From positions 1-64,000 of the forward strand of contig NZ_JACJKA010000009.1 of assembly GCF_016900355.1 (NCBI RefSeq): a DNA stretch of 64,000 nucleotides, read 5' to 3'. Source of the stretch: Bacteroides mediterraneensis. Its GTDB lineage: Bacteria; Bacteroidota; Bacteroidia; Bacteroidales; Bacteroidaceae. The notes beneath the pieces were generated by a model, which was not told the origin of the DNA, made no database searches, and was given only the letters and a program-made list of their open reading frames with translations. Shown one piece after another: positions 44,236-53,033 of this stretch (positions are counted from its first letter, which is position 1; every line of letters starts with the position of its first letter). The position numbers and the translations under genes were made by a program.

Positions 44236-44290
44236 CTGAGCCTTTTTTCTCTCTTCACAAGCAGACCGAGAAAAAGGGCTCAGTCATTTT
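44236..44290. terminator. Terminator between manA and the AraC-family gene
   Basis: CTGAGCC (44236-44242) pairs with GGCTCAG (44277-44283), and inside it TTTTTCTC pairs with GAGAAAAA. T-rich sequence follows on both strands. It overlaps the last codon of the AraC-family gene. Confidence 0.75.
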
Positions 44291-45086
44291 TCACGAAGTT
44301 GTGAGGCGACATGCCCGTAATCTGCCGAAATACCCGGTTGAAATTATTCGGGGTACTGAATCCCACTTCGTAAGCAATCTGCTGCATGGTCTTTCCCCCG
44401 TCGGCAAACAATTCAATGGCCCGCATAATTCGAAGATTATTTACATAATAGCTGAAACGTATGCCCGATTCATTGAACAAACGACTCAGGTTACGCACTG
44501 AAAAACCGAAATGCTCAGCCAACTGCGGCATTTTCGGGTTTTCTTGCAAATGCTCCTGCAAATAAGCCAGAATGGGGTGCAAACGGGCATCGTTAGGAAT
44601 GGCCAACGTCTTGAGCAGAAATTCCATGTTCTGGCAGATAGTAGGAAGCAACCGGAAAAAGCCAAGGGCAAACGCATACAAGTCCGGAGCATCTTCCCGG
44701 TTTATCCCCCGCCCTTTGGAAGCGATGAACTTCAGATTCTCTGCAATGAACGAATCGGCATGGTAAATGGAAAACTCGTTCAGCGGTGTACCGTCTTCAC
44801 AGGCATCCAACGACAAATAGAATATCACCAATGAAGTCCTCCGGTTGTTACTGCTCAGTTCATGCCCCATATAGCTGGGTATCCAGGCGATGTGTTTCTC
44901 CGGCACAAAATAATTCGTAGCCCCAATCTGCACATGCAACGTCCCCGAAAGCGTATAGATAATCTGACACCTTTCGTGGGTATGTCCCGGAAGATTGATT
45001 TCCTCCCAACCCGTTTTCTTGATACGGATGGTTTCCTTACGCGTATGGTTAATCAATGAAATATAGCTCTTCTGTTCTTGATTCAT
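44280..45086 (-). CDS. AraC-family transcriptional regulator
   Basis: From the ATG at 45086 (MNQEQKSYISL) the product is 268 residues: a cupin-type sensor domain (about 20-150, GHTHERCQIIYTLSG) and two C-terminal helix-turn-helix motifs (about 170-265). The AraC signature is visible in QIAYEVGFSTPNNFNRVFRQITGMSPHNF. A longer frame to 45317 would run across the promoter of the divergent gene and is rejected. It is divergent from the esterase-TolC-HlyD-MFS operon and probably controls it. The ligand is unknown. Confidence 0.92.
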   Translation of the reverse strand: MNQEQKSYISLINHTRKETIRIKKTGWEEINLPGHTHERCQIIYTLSGTLHVQIGATNYFVPEKHIAWIPSYMGHELSSNNRRTSLVIFYLSLDACEDGTPLNEFSIYHADSFIAENLKFIASKGRGINREDAPDLYAFALGFFRLLPTICQNMEFLLKTLAIPNDARLHPILAYLQEHLQENPKMPQLAEHFGFSVRNLSRLFNESGIRFSYYVNNLRIMRAIELFADGGKTMQQIAYEVGFSTPNNFNRVFRQITGMSPHNFVKND

Positions 45087-45119
45087 CTTTTCCCAATGGC
45101 TTAAAATGGTAATCTTTTT

Positions 45120-45144
45120 GCATAAACTGCAAATTCCGCATAAA
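45120..45144. promoter_or_regulatory. Candidate AraC-type operator (direct repeat)
   Basis: GCATAAA occurs at 45120-45126 and again at 45138-45144 in the same orientation, 18 bp apart. This lies 10 bp before a -7 box TAATTTTG (45155-45162), which lacks a good -33 box, as expected for an activator-dependent promoter. The spacing of same-direction half-sites fits AraC-family binding. It is a guess from position and arrangement. Confidence 0.35.
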
Positions 45145-45201
45145 AATAAAGGTTTAATTTTGCACCAGCAATAGAAGAGACTATAAATTATCGATGAAAT
45201 T

Positions 45202-46184
45202 ATGATGAAATGTATTTTTGCAATTGCAGTTTTGCTCGCAGGAACCACCTTCAGCGCATCGGCTGCGCCCGAGAAGATTTCTGAAAACAAGCAGGAAAGC
45301 ATGAAAGTAGAAATCACTGAAGGACAAATTGACGTGATAAGCGGCCTTATCTACTCACAAGTCATCTCCACCCGAAGCAACCGTGCGTTGCGGATGACCG
45401 TCCTGGTACCACGGACCCGTACGCCCAAACCTGCAATTGTATATTTCCCCGGAGGAGGATTCACATCGGCAGATTATGAGAAATTTATTGAAATGCGCAT
45501 GGCATTGGCCAAAGCCGGATTCGTGGTGGCTGCGGCAGAGTACCGTACAGTTCCCGACAAATTCCCCGCACTGGTAGTCGATGGTAAAGCGGCTGTACGC
45601 TTCCTGAGAGCCCATGCCGCACAGTTCCATATCGACCCGACCCGCATCGGAGTATGGGAGATTCTGCCGGAGGATATTTGTCACAAATGGTGGGGACGAC
45701 CAACGGGGAAAAGGAATTCGACCAAGGGGATTATCTGGACCAGTCGTCTGATGTACAAGCAGCCGTCACCATTTACGGTATCAGCAATCTGCTGAACATC
45801 GGCGAAGGATATTCAGCACACGTACAACAGGTACATGCTTCACCAGCCGTGACAGAAGCTTTACTCGTACATGGTACAGCCTTTGCAGATTTCGCAGGCG
45901 CCAGCATCTTGTCAGACCCGGAAAAGGCCATGAAAGCCAGTCCACTGGGACACGTAAAAGAGCATATGCCTCCCTTCCTGATTATGCACGGAAGCAACGA
46001 CAAGCTGGTATCCCCTGTACAAAGCGAACAACTGTATAAGGCATTGACCGAGAAAGGAAACCAAGCTACCTATATCACAGTAGAAGGTGCCGGACACGGT
46101 GACTTATACTGGTTCCAGCAACCGGTTATCGAGAAAGTGGTCAACTGGTTTCAAACTGTTTTTCAATATCACACAGAAAAATGA
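45202..46184 (+). pseudogene. Alpha/beta-hydrolase (esterase), frameshifted at the nucleophile motif
   Basis: Two overlapping frames (45202-45795 and 45654-46184) together encode one hydrolase of about 327 residues with a signal peptide (cleavage near SASA). The first frame runs to RIGVW and then reads nonsense from 45658; the second continues with GDSAGGYLSQ, the Gly-x-Ser-x-Gly nucleophile. Adding one G to the GGG at 45656-45658 joins them exactly. The acid (HGSNDKL) and His (GAGHGDLYWF) follow intact. The gene leads an efflux operon and overlaps tolC by 4 bp. It may be truly broken, phase-variable, or a sequencing error. Confidence 0.85.
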
Positions 46185-47485
46185 ATAAAAGACTAATTGC
46201 AAGCATCGGAATTCTTTCTTTTTTTATGTACACCGCAGCTCAGGAACGAGTGCTTTCCATCGACGAGCTGTTTCAGCTGGCAGACCAGAACAGTAAAAGT
46301 ATTCAGCTGCATGAACTGGCCATCAACGAGAGCGCACAAGCCGTAAAGGTTGCCAAGGATGCCAAACTGCCGTCTATCAATGCCCAACTGGAACTTAACT
46401 ACATTGGGGACGGTTGCATGACCGACCGAAACTTCAGCAATGGGGTACATGCCGATATGCCTCATTTCGGGAACACTTTCGTGCTCAAGGCTTCACAAGT
46501 CATCTATGCCGGAGGAAGCATCAATGCCAACATCCAAAAAGCAAAACTCCAACACCAACTGTCGCAACAGACTTACTACAACAACCAGCAGGATTTGCGT
46601 TTCATGCTGTTGGGATATTACCTCGACTTGTTCCAGCTGAGAAACCAACAGACGGTATATGAAAAGAACATTGAACAGACCCGCCTGCTGGTAAAAGATA
46701 TGCGGGCAGCCTACGAACAAGGCACGGCACTGAAAAGTGACATTACCCGTTATGAACTCCAGCTCCAGAATCTCCAGTTAGGACTCACCTCTACGGTGAA
46801 CAAGCTCAACGTGCTGAACCACAAACTGACTACGACGATCGGGCTGGAACCTACCGTACACATCGTACCAGATTCTACCGCTCTGTTCCAAATCAATGTG
46901 GACAAGCGACAGGAAATTTCCTGGATGGAAGACTCGCAAGAATCTCCTACTCTCCAACAGGCACAAACCGCCATCAAGCTGAGCCATAACCAGCAGGAGC
47001 TGGTTCGTTCCGAACGCAGACCGCACATCAGCCTGACAGCTACGAACGACTTCACTGGCCCAATTCTGGTGGAAGTGCCGCCATTGAACAACAATTTCAC
47101 CTACTGGTTTGCCGGAGTAGGCATCTCATACAACCTGGATGCCCTATTCAAAACGAAGAAGAAACTGCGGCAGGCACGAATTGCCACTTCCAAAGCCGAA
47201 AAGAACTACGAACTGGCCAAGGAAGAAATCGAGAACAACGTACACGAAGCGTACGTGAACCTGAACGAAGCCTACGTACGGCTCCATACACAGCAAAAGA
47301 GTGTACAGCTGGCCCACGAAAACTTCCGGATTGTCCGCCAACGTTACTTGAATGGATTGTCACTGATTACCGACATGCTGGATGCCAGTAACATGCAGCT
47401 GGACATGGAACTTCAGCTGGCCAACTATCAGATAGGTATATTGTATCAATACTATCTGCTGAAAAAGATTACAGGAACCCTTTAA
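46181..47485 (+). CDS. TolC-family outer-membrane efflux protein
   Basis: This 434-residue protein has a signal peptide (about 1-20) and two OEP domains: repeated long coiled-coil hairpins such as LHELAINESAQAVKVAKDAK and KAEKNYELAKEEIENNVHEAY. The trimer forms the outer-membrane channel and periplasmic tunnel of a tripartite pump. Its ATG overlaps the end of the esterase gene. The next two genes encode the adaptor and the inner-membrane transporter, so the operon is a complete export system. Confidence 0.93.
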   Translation: MNKRLIASIGILSFFMYTAAQERVLSIDELFQLADQNSKSIQLHELAINESAQAVKVAKDAKLPSINAQLELNYIGDGCMTDRNFSNGVHADMPHFGNTFVLKASQVIYAGGSINANIQKAKLQHQLSQQTYYNNQQDLRFMLLGYYLDLFQLRNQQTVYEKNIEQTRLLVKDMRAAYEQGTALKSDITRYELQLQNLQLGLTSTVNKLNVLNHKLTTTIGLEPTVHIVPDSTALFQINVDKRQEISWMEDSQESPTLQQAQTAIKLSHNQQELVRSERRPHISLTATNDFTGPILVEVPPLNNNFTYWFAGVGISYNLDALFKTKKKLRQARIATSKAEKNYELAKEEIENNVHEAYVNLNEAYVRLHTQQKSVQLAHENFRIVRQRYLNGLSLITDMLDASNMQLDMELQLANYQIGILYQYYLLKKITGTL

Positions 47486-47516
47486 CTTCATTTATATTCA
47501 CACAAAAAATCTAGAT

Positions 47517-48551
47517 ATGATACGAAACAAAAAAAGAGCTATTTCTAATTTCTTTATACTTCTGGTGCTCGCAGCGGGTATCAGCTGGGTATGCGGCAAA
47601 TTTATCCATCTGGGTAACGTGGAATACACTGACAACGCACAGGTGAAACAACATCTGACTCCCGTCAGCACACGCGTACAGGGATTCATCAAGAAAATTT
47701 GTTTTGAAGAATACCAGACCGTGAAAAAAGGAGATACACTTGCCATCATCGAAGACACGGAATACCGGTTGAAAGTGGCACAGGCTGAAGCAGACTACCG
47801 CAATGCCCTGGCCGGAAAGAGTGCCATGTACACCACCATCAATACCACACAGAACAACATTCTTGTCACGGATGCAGCCATCGATGAACAACGGGTCCGC
47901 CTGAAGAATGCTGAAACCGATTACAAACGTTACCAGGAACTGCTGAAAGAAGAAGCCGTCACTCCGCAACAATTCGACCGGGTCAAAACAGACTACGAAG
48001 CCACTCAGGCACGTTACGAACAATTGCTGCGCCAGAAACAGTCTACTTTACTCCAGAAACAGGAACAAACCCAGCGACTGGATCAGAATGAATCAGCCAT
48101 CAAACTGGCAGAAGCTGCGCTTAACCTGGCCAAACTGAATCTTTCTTATACAGTTATTCTGGCTACCACTGACGGTGTGACCGGACGAAAGGAAATCCAC
48201 GAAGGGGAACTGGTACAGCCAGGACAAGCCTTGGTGACACTGGTGGATGGTACGGAAAAATGGGTGATTGCCAACTACAAGGAAACACAAACCACTGACA
48301 TGAAAAGAAATCAGTTGGTAGAAGTGAAAGTAGATGCCATTCCGGGCGTAAAATTTGAAGGACGTATCGCTTCCATCTCAGATGCCACAGGAGCTTCTTA
48401 TTCACTGATTCCGCAAAACAACTCTGCCGGAAACTTCGTGAAAGTGGAACAGCGTATTCCTGTCCGTATTGAATTTACCAAAAACAACCGTCCGGAAGAC
48501 CTGCAGCGCCTGAGAGCCGGAATGAATGTAGAATGTTACGTAAAACAATAA
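47517..48551 (+). CDS. HlyD/EmrA-type membrane fusion protein
   Basis: This 344-residue adaptor has one N-terminal membrane helix (about 11-29), a biotinyl-lipoyl-like hairpin (SRVQGFIKKICFEEYQTVKKGD type, about residues 45-65), a coiled-coil region (about 90-200) and a beta-barrel domain. The KGDTLAIIEDTEY segment is the lipoyl-domain turn. This is the EmrA subclass that works with 14-helix MFS exporters. It bridges the MFS protein encoded next and the TolC-type channel encoded before. Confidence 0.93.
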   Translation: MIRNKKRAISNFFILLVLAAGISWVCGKFIHLGNVEYTDNAQVKQHLTPVSTRVQGFIKKICFEEYQTVKKGDTLAIIEDTEYRLKVAQAEADYRNALAGKSAMYTTINTTQNNILVTDAAIDEQRVRLKNAETDYKRYQELLKEEAVTPQQFDRVKTDYEATQARYEQLLRQKQSTLLQKQEQTQRLDQNESAIKLAEAALNLAKLNLSYTVILATTDGVTGRKEIHEGELVQPGQALVTLVDGTEKWVIANYKETQTTDMKRNQLVEVKVDAIPGVKFEGRIASISDATGASYSLIPQNNSAGNFVKVEQRIPVRIEFTKNNRPEDLQRLRAGMNVECYVKQ

Positions 48552-48568
48552 ACTGAACCAGTAGAGAA

Positions 48569-50164
48569 ATGGCTGAACAACGTCCCCGTATCCTATATTT
48601 TAAAGATTTTCTGCCCACCTCCGTGTGTATTGGCTTGTCCATGTTTTTTGCCATGGTGTTTCAGTTCAATGGAGGAGTATTCCTGCCGGCAGCAACCCAG
48701 ATGTCGAGTGCCCTGGGCTGCATCCAAGAAGATGTGAACATGGCCGGATATGCCTCGTTCATCGGTATGACCATCATCTTTCCGATTCTGTTCCGTCTGA
48801 AAGCTCGGTTTACGACACGTTCCATTTTCATGACGGTATGTCCGGTACTGATTGCCTGCAACCTGATTACCATGCACACAGAAAATATTTTTCTAATGAT
48901 TTGTGTATGCTTCGTGTCGGGATTCTTCCGCATGTGGGGTACGTTTGAATGTTTCTCCAATATCCGTCTGAGCATTACGCCTTCAGGCAACTTCTCCGTG
49001 TTCTATCCTGTCATCTACATCATCGTACTCGAAAGCATCCAGTTGTCTGGACTAGTAACGATGCACCTCAATGACTGGGCCAACTGGCAATATATGCACT
49101 GGTTCGTCATCGGTATGCTGATGATTGTATGGGTTTGCGTGATGTGCCTTACCCGTTCTGTCCGCCTGATGAAGAAAATGCCCCTGTATGGCATCGACTG
49201 GAAAGGACTTGCCTTGTGGACTACCATGCTGTTTGCCATTGTTTTCATCTGCATCTATGGAGACTATTATGACTGGCTGGACAGCGTGCAAATCCGTGCC
49301 AGCATCGTCATTGCCGTAGTGGCCTTGCTACTCAACATCAATCGGATGAACTCCATCCGCCATCCTTACATCGACCCACAGGTATTCAAGTACAAGAAAT
49401 TCCCTGTCATATTGTTTCTGTTCCTCATGCTCTGCCTGTTTCTCACTACGTCTTCCGTCCTTCAAAATGCCTTCATGATGTCTATTTTGAAATACGATAC
49501 TCTGAACGCCATCTCCTTAAACTGGTGTGTATTTGTAGGTATTCTGGCTGGAGCAGGAATTGTCTTTCTACGCCAAGCAGTCTGGAAGAAAGGATATAAG
49601 CTGCTGATTTCAATCGGATTTACACTGATTGTCGTGTACCAGTATTACATGTATTTTCTCATTTACCCAGACCTGAATATTGAAAGCCTGTATCTACCTA
49701 ACTTTTTAAAAGGAATCGGACATGGAATTTTGTACATTGCATTAACCATCTATGTGGCCAAAAATATTCCCTTCAAGCACTTCTTCCAATCATTGTGCGT
49801 GCTCAGCTTCATCCGTACCAGTATTGCTACCCCACTGGGAAGCGCCATTCTGAACCGTTGGATGAAACACCTCCAGCTGGACAACTGGGCCTTGCTGAGT
49901 CGAAACATGGACGACCTGACCGAATGGATGCCCAATAATGCTTCCCTCATGCAACTTTACAATGAGGTAAATACTCAAACCATGCTGACCAGTTTAAAAG
50001 AGCTCTTCGGATGGGTCTGCATTATCGGTACTGTTTTCCTGGCCATTGTCGTCACCTACCGAATATGGCGTGACCGTCACGTATCTGCATTAAAAATGCT
50101 GCACAGTCTGCCCGTCAAGAAGAGATACAAACTGTCCAGCATTCATCGTCCTGCCAAACATTAG
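48569..50164 (+). CDS. MFS exporter, EmrB/DHA2-like
   Basis: This 531-residue membrane protein has about 14 predicted helices, the DHA2 (EmrB) topology, and starts 17 bp after the adaptor gene. It is a divergent member: a clear DHA2 motif C is hard to see, but SGFFRMWGTFECFSNIRLSI occupies its place. It exports drugs, bile-like amphiphiles or metabolites across both membranes with the adaptor and TolC. The stop codon overlaps that of the convergent barrel gene, so no terminator separates them. Confidence 0.88.
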   Translation: MAEQRPRILYFKDFLPTSVCIGLSMFFAMVFQFNGGVFLPAATQMSSALGCIQEDVNMAGYASFIGMTIIFPILFRLKARFTTRSIFMTVCPVLIACNLITMHTENIFLMICVCFVSGFFRMWGTFECFSNIRLSITPSGNFSVFYPVIYIIVLESIQLSGLVTMHLNDWANWQYMHWFVIGMLMIVWVCVMCLTRSVRLMKKMPLYGIDWKGLALWTTMLFAIVFICIYGDYYDWLDSVQIRASIVIAVVALLLNINRMNSIRHPYIDPQVFKYKKFPVILFLFLMLCLFLTTSSVLQNAFMMSILKYDTLNAISLNWCVFVGILAGAGIVFLRQAVWKKGYKLLISIGFTLIVVYQYYMYFLIYPDLNIESLYLPNFLKGIGHGILYIALTIYVAKNIPFKHFFQSLCVLSFIRTSIATPLGSAILNRWMKHLQLDNWALLSRNMDDLTEWMPNNASLMQLYNEVNTQTMLTSLKELFGWVCIIGTVFLAIVVTYRIWRDRHVSALKMLHSLPVKKRYKLSSIHRPAKH

Positions 50165-50799
50165 AACTTATAAGCAGCGGTAAAGAAGAAGGCAAGGTTA
50201 CGGGTCTTGGAATAACTGGCCAGCTTACAGAGACCAAATTCTCCGTCGAGCCCTACCGTCCAACGTGGAAAGTCCAGCGCGACTCCTCCCATCAGACCGG
50301 CATCGAAACGACGCAGACCCGAAATAACTTCTTCTTCCACCTTCGAATCGCCAAATGTATTATAAGAAACGGTAAGATCATCTATATCGGCATCCCGTTT
50401 ACCGCTCACACCGTAAGCCAGATACGGACCTGCGGTAAAAACCATATCAAAGTTGGATGCAGTTCCTACATGAAAGGCTGCCAGCAAAGGCATTTCAAAG
50501 TAATTCTGATTTACATGCACGCTCACCTTATTCTTCGTATTGAGCCCTGCAAAGTCCATGTCCATACCGGCCCCTTTGGATACCCAGTTTAATCCGGTCT
50601 GGAAAGAAACCAGTCCGCTCAAGGGCACATCAATGCCTACTCCCACCTTCTGATTAAACAGAGGAGAAGAATCTCCGGCATCTTTCCCCATCCAGGTACT
50701 CATACCCAGCCCTACCTTCATACTCCAGGTCACTTTCGTCTGTGCGGCCATTGTCAACACGGTGAACAAACAGGCCACTATACATGCAATTCTTTTCAT
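50161..50799 (-). CDS. Outer-membrane beta-barrel protein, PorT family
   Basis: This 212-residue protein has a signal peptide (MKRIACIVACLFTVLTMAAQ) and an eight-strand-type barrel. Alternating hydrophobic residues occur in VGIDVPLSGLVSFQTGLNW and the last strand ends in AFFFTAAYKF with C-terminal Phe, the Bam recognition signal. It belongs to the outer-membrane beta-barrel family common in Bacteroidetes. The function is unknown. It has an exact-match promoter and converges on the MFS gene with overlapping stops. Confidence 0.85.
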   Translation of the reverse strand: MKRIACIVACLFTVLTMAAQTKVTWSMKVGLGMSTWMGKDAGDSSPLFNQKVGVGIDVPLSGLVSFQTGLNWVSKGAGMDMDFAGLNTKNKVSVHVNQNYFEMPLLAAFHVGTASNFDMVFTAGPYLAYGVSGKRDADIDDLTVSYNTFGDSKVEEEVISGLRRFDAGLMGGVALDFPRWTVGLDGEFGLCKLASYSKTRNLAFFFTAAYKF

Positions 50800-50822
50800 A
50801 AATTTACAATAGATGATTTACA

Positions 50823-50853
50823 CAAAAATAAGAAGATAAAGCGAAGCTGCAAA
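50823..50853 (-). promoter_or_regulatory. Promoter of the PorT-like gene
   Basis: On the minus strand TTTG (50853-50850), a 19-bp spacer and TATTTTTG (50830-50823) match the Bacteroides consensus exactly. The start codon is at 50799, giving a leader of about 17 nt. Confidence 0.82.
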
Positions 50854-50897
50854 TAAAAAGGGAGCAAAAAAGAAGTTTTTCCCTCTTTTTGCTCCCT
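50854..50897 (-). terminator. Terminator of the second barrel gene
   Basis: GGGAGCAAAAA (50860-50870) pairs with TTTTTGCTCCC (50886-50896). On the minus strand TTTTTATTT follows, about 30 bp after the stop at 50924. Confidence 0.85.
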
Positions 50898-50923
50898 TCT
50901 CACAAGGTCTTAAACGTTATTTC

Positions 50924-51457
50924 TTAGAATTCGTAATCGATACCAATGGAAATGTTTTCCATATCCAAACCGACACCAAATCCGTTTCCTTCCATATCAC
51001 GATAATAATCGTCGCGATAACCGGCAAAGCCCACCTTTGTAATGAAGCTGAAATGGTCGTTCAATTTCAAGGCCAGACCCGGCTTTACACCAATTTCAAA
51101 ACCGTTCACAGCATCCGCATGTTTTGCCTTATAGGTAGAAAAGCCGAATCCCATATCCAGGAACAAACGTACGATTTTATTTTCGTAGAATGAATAACGG
51201 GCATACGGAGCAAAAGCAAAGGCATTGGTATCTATTTCATGCTCTCCGTCATATCCTTTATATGCATAAGCCAGTTCCACACCTACTGCCCATTTCTCAC
51301 TCAAATTATAACCTACATCCGGGGTAATGGAGAATGAAGCCTTATCCACATCATTGTTTCTCCACAAGCTGATGCCACCTCCCAGATATACACCTTCCTG
51401 TGCACTGGCTGAGATTGCCGCCATGACAATCACCACAAGTAAAAATAATTTTTTCAT
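50924..51457 (-). CDS. Outer-membrane beta-barrel protein (OmpA/OprF-like barrel)
   Basis: From the ATG at 51457 the product is 177 residues with signal peptide MKKLFLLVVIVMAAISASAQ. An in-frame upstream ATG at 51529 would place 24 extra residues before the signal and is rejected. The barrel shows the Bacteroidetes PorT/OmpW-like pattern (VGVELAYAYKGYDG, VRLFLDMGFGFSTYKAKH), ending ISIGIDYEF with the C-terminal Phe. It is similar in plan but not in sequence to its neighbour at 50161. The function is unknown. Confidence 0.85.
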   Translation of the reverse strand: MKKLFLLVVIVMAAISASAQEGVYLGGGISLWRNNDVDKASFSITPDVGYNLSEKWAVGVELAYAYKGYDGEHEIDTNAFAFAPYARYSFYENKIVRLFLDMGFGFSTYKAKHADAVNGFEIGVKPGLALKLNDHFSFITKVGFAGYRDDYYRDMEGNGFGVGLDMENISIGIDYEF

Positions 51458-51525
51458 AATCGTCTTTTTTGTTCTACAATTTATTTTGATACACTTTTCT
51501 CTTTTCATTCCAAGATTCCGGATGC

Positions 51526-51720
51526 TCAACCCTGTTTATGTCGGTTGGCTCTCCGGCGACGATACTCCGCCTTCATCTTGGCAGAGCCCGAACCATGAAG
51601 TCCCGTGATGTACGTTTTCTTCTTGGCTTTCGTCTTTACCTTTTCTTCTTTCTTCTTTCCATCCGAAGATTTGCTTCCCTTAAAGACAATCCCTTCGGTC
51701 AATATCTTTTCAATATCCAT
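51526..51720 (-). CDS. Small basic protein of unknown function (64 aa)
   Basis: The 64-residue product starts with an acidic-hydrophobic piece (MDIEKILTEGIVFKG), then a lysine-rich stretch (KKKEEKVKTKAKKKTYITG) and an arginine-rich end (AEYRRRRANRHKQG). The composition suggests nucleic-acid or ribosome binding. It starts 7 bp after the M23 peptidase gene on the same strand and is the last gene of the hpt-adk-obg operon. No family is recognised. The tight spacing supports it as a real gene. Confidence 0.6.
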   Translation of the reverse strand: MDIEKILTEGIVFKGSKSSDGKKKEEKVKTKAKKKTYITGLHGSGSAKMKAEYRRRRANRHKQG

Positions 51721-51727
51721 AATCTGC

Positions 51728-52345
51728 TTATTTTTTAGGTTGTAATCTTACATGCTTACCCGACTTTGTACAAATCAAGGTACGTTTCAGAGGCTGGCGC
51801 GTCTGCATATTAAACAAGAGTCCGGGACTGAAATGCTGTCCGTTCACCCGCAGTTCAAAATGAAGATGTTCCGTAGTAGCCCGTCCAGACCGCCCAGTCA
51901 GCGCAATGACCTGTCCAGCTTTCACCGTATCACCTGATTGCACCAAATTCTTAGAGTTATGGCTGTACACGGTTTCCAATCCATTGGCATGACGCACTAC
52001 AATCACTTTTCCATATCCACCATAATGCTTGGCCATGCGCACTACGCCATCGAACACACACACTATGGAATCATTGGCTTTCGTTTTAATGTCTGACCCG
52101 GAATGTCCACCCCGGCTTCCGTAGGCCGAAATCACTTTCCCATTGCGAAGCGGAAAGCAGAATTGCGAATCGGCCAGACATTCCAGATGAATTTCAAAAC
52201 GATTCCCTTTGGCAAACAATCCTGGAGTCTGCACCCTGATATGATTGCGTTCCATAGACGTGAACCCGGAGGATACCGGTTCACCGGCCTGAATGCTTCC
52301 TACCCAGAAACACCACAGCAGCATCATCCATACAATCTGTTTCAT
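51728..52345 (-). CDS. M23-family metallopeptidase (LytM-like)
   Basis: This 205-residue protein has a signal peptide (MKQIVWMMLLWCFWVGSIQA) and an M23/LytM domain. The zinc motif is visible in GGHSGSDIKTKAND (HxxxD) and HLHFELRVNG (HxH), so the catalytic residues are intact. It cleaves peptidoglycan cross-bridges, or it activates amidases as LytM factors do. It starts 1 bp after the B3/B4 gene and is part of a seven-gene minus-strand operon. Confidence 0.9.
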   Translation of the reverse strand: MKQIVWMMLLWCFWVGSIQAGEPVSSGFTSMERNHIRVQTPGLFAKGNRFEIHLECLADSQFCFPLRNGKVISAYGSRGGHSGSDIKTKANDSIVCVFDGVVRMAKHYGGYGKVIVVRHANGLETVYSHNSKNLVQSGDTVKAGQVIALTGRSGRATTEHLHFELRVNGQHFSPGLLFNMQTRQPLKRTLICTKSGKHVRLQPKK

Positions 52346-52346
52346 C

Positions 52347-53015
52347 TTACTTAAAATAATAAAGTTCTACATCTTGGGCATCCGCAAATTCTTTCAGCAA
52401 GTTCACCATATAGTTCACAGACTCTTCCAGTCCCTCACTGCCACTATATCCGTTCATAATCGCCAACAGATGAGTGGTGTTTTCCGAGATTTTCGTCCGT
52501 TCATTGTCACTGGTCGGCGTACCGATACCTCCCACGGCATCCCGGTACACCGGCATGCCTTCAATGTTCAATTCTCCACGGCCAATACCCTCGTAAGGCT
52601 CACCCGCCTTTCCGATTCCTAACACCAGTTTGTCGCCCTGAATCTTGTCACGGTCAAAACCACCGATGGAGTGACCGCTGTAGATAGACGCCAAATTAAT
52701 CAAATCGACCAGCGTATCTATCTGATACAAAGAAAGTCCTCTCAACAACCTGCGGCACAAGGCTTCCGAAGAAGGCCGATAACGGCTGGGATCCTTTCCA
52801 CATTTTTTATAGGCTTGACGAGTGGCCTGAATAGCCGGCATCTCCTTGATGGAATCTACCGTATATTTCTGGCGATAAAGTTCCGTAAACTCATCAATCT
52901 TTTTCCACAAAGCTTCACTATACGGTGAATTTTTCACGGTTGCAAAAACGGCTGCTCCGCGAAACTGCGGCCAAGCCTGCCGCAATTCTTCTGATACTTC
53001 AATTTTCAAATCCAT
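52347..53015 (-). CDS. B3/B4 tRNA-binding-domain protein
   Basis: This 222-residue protein is a stand-alone B3/B4 domain, the fold found in the beta subunit of phenylalanyl-tRNA synthetase (editing region). Segments SKAYK-like RQAYKKCGKDPSRYRPSSEAL and SLYQIDTLVDLINLASIYSG are characteristic. Such proteins are thought to act in trans on mischarged or damaged tRNA, but this is unproven. It lies between pgeF and the M23 peptidase gene. Confidence 0.85.
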   Translation of the reverse strand: MDLKIEVSEELRQAWPQFRGAAVFATVKNSPYSEALWKKIDEFTELYRQKYTVDSIKEMPAIQATRQAYKKCGKDPSRYRPSSEALCRRLLRGLSLYQIDTLVDLINLASIYSGHSIGGFDRDKIQGDKLVLGIGKAGEPYEGIGRGELNIEGMPVYRDAVGGIGTPTSDNERTKISENTTHLLAIMNGYSGSEGLEESVNYMVNLLKEFADAQDVELYYFK

Positions 53016-53033
53016 TCCGCAAAACTCTCCTTC

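Noticed and set aside
45654-46184. Second half of the esterase as an independent gene
   Set aside because: It starts one residue before the GxSxG motif and lacks the N-terminal half of the fold. It is better read as a frameshifted continuation.
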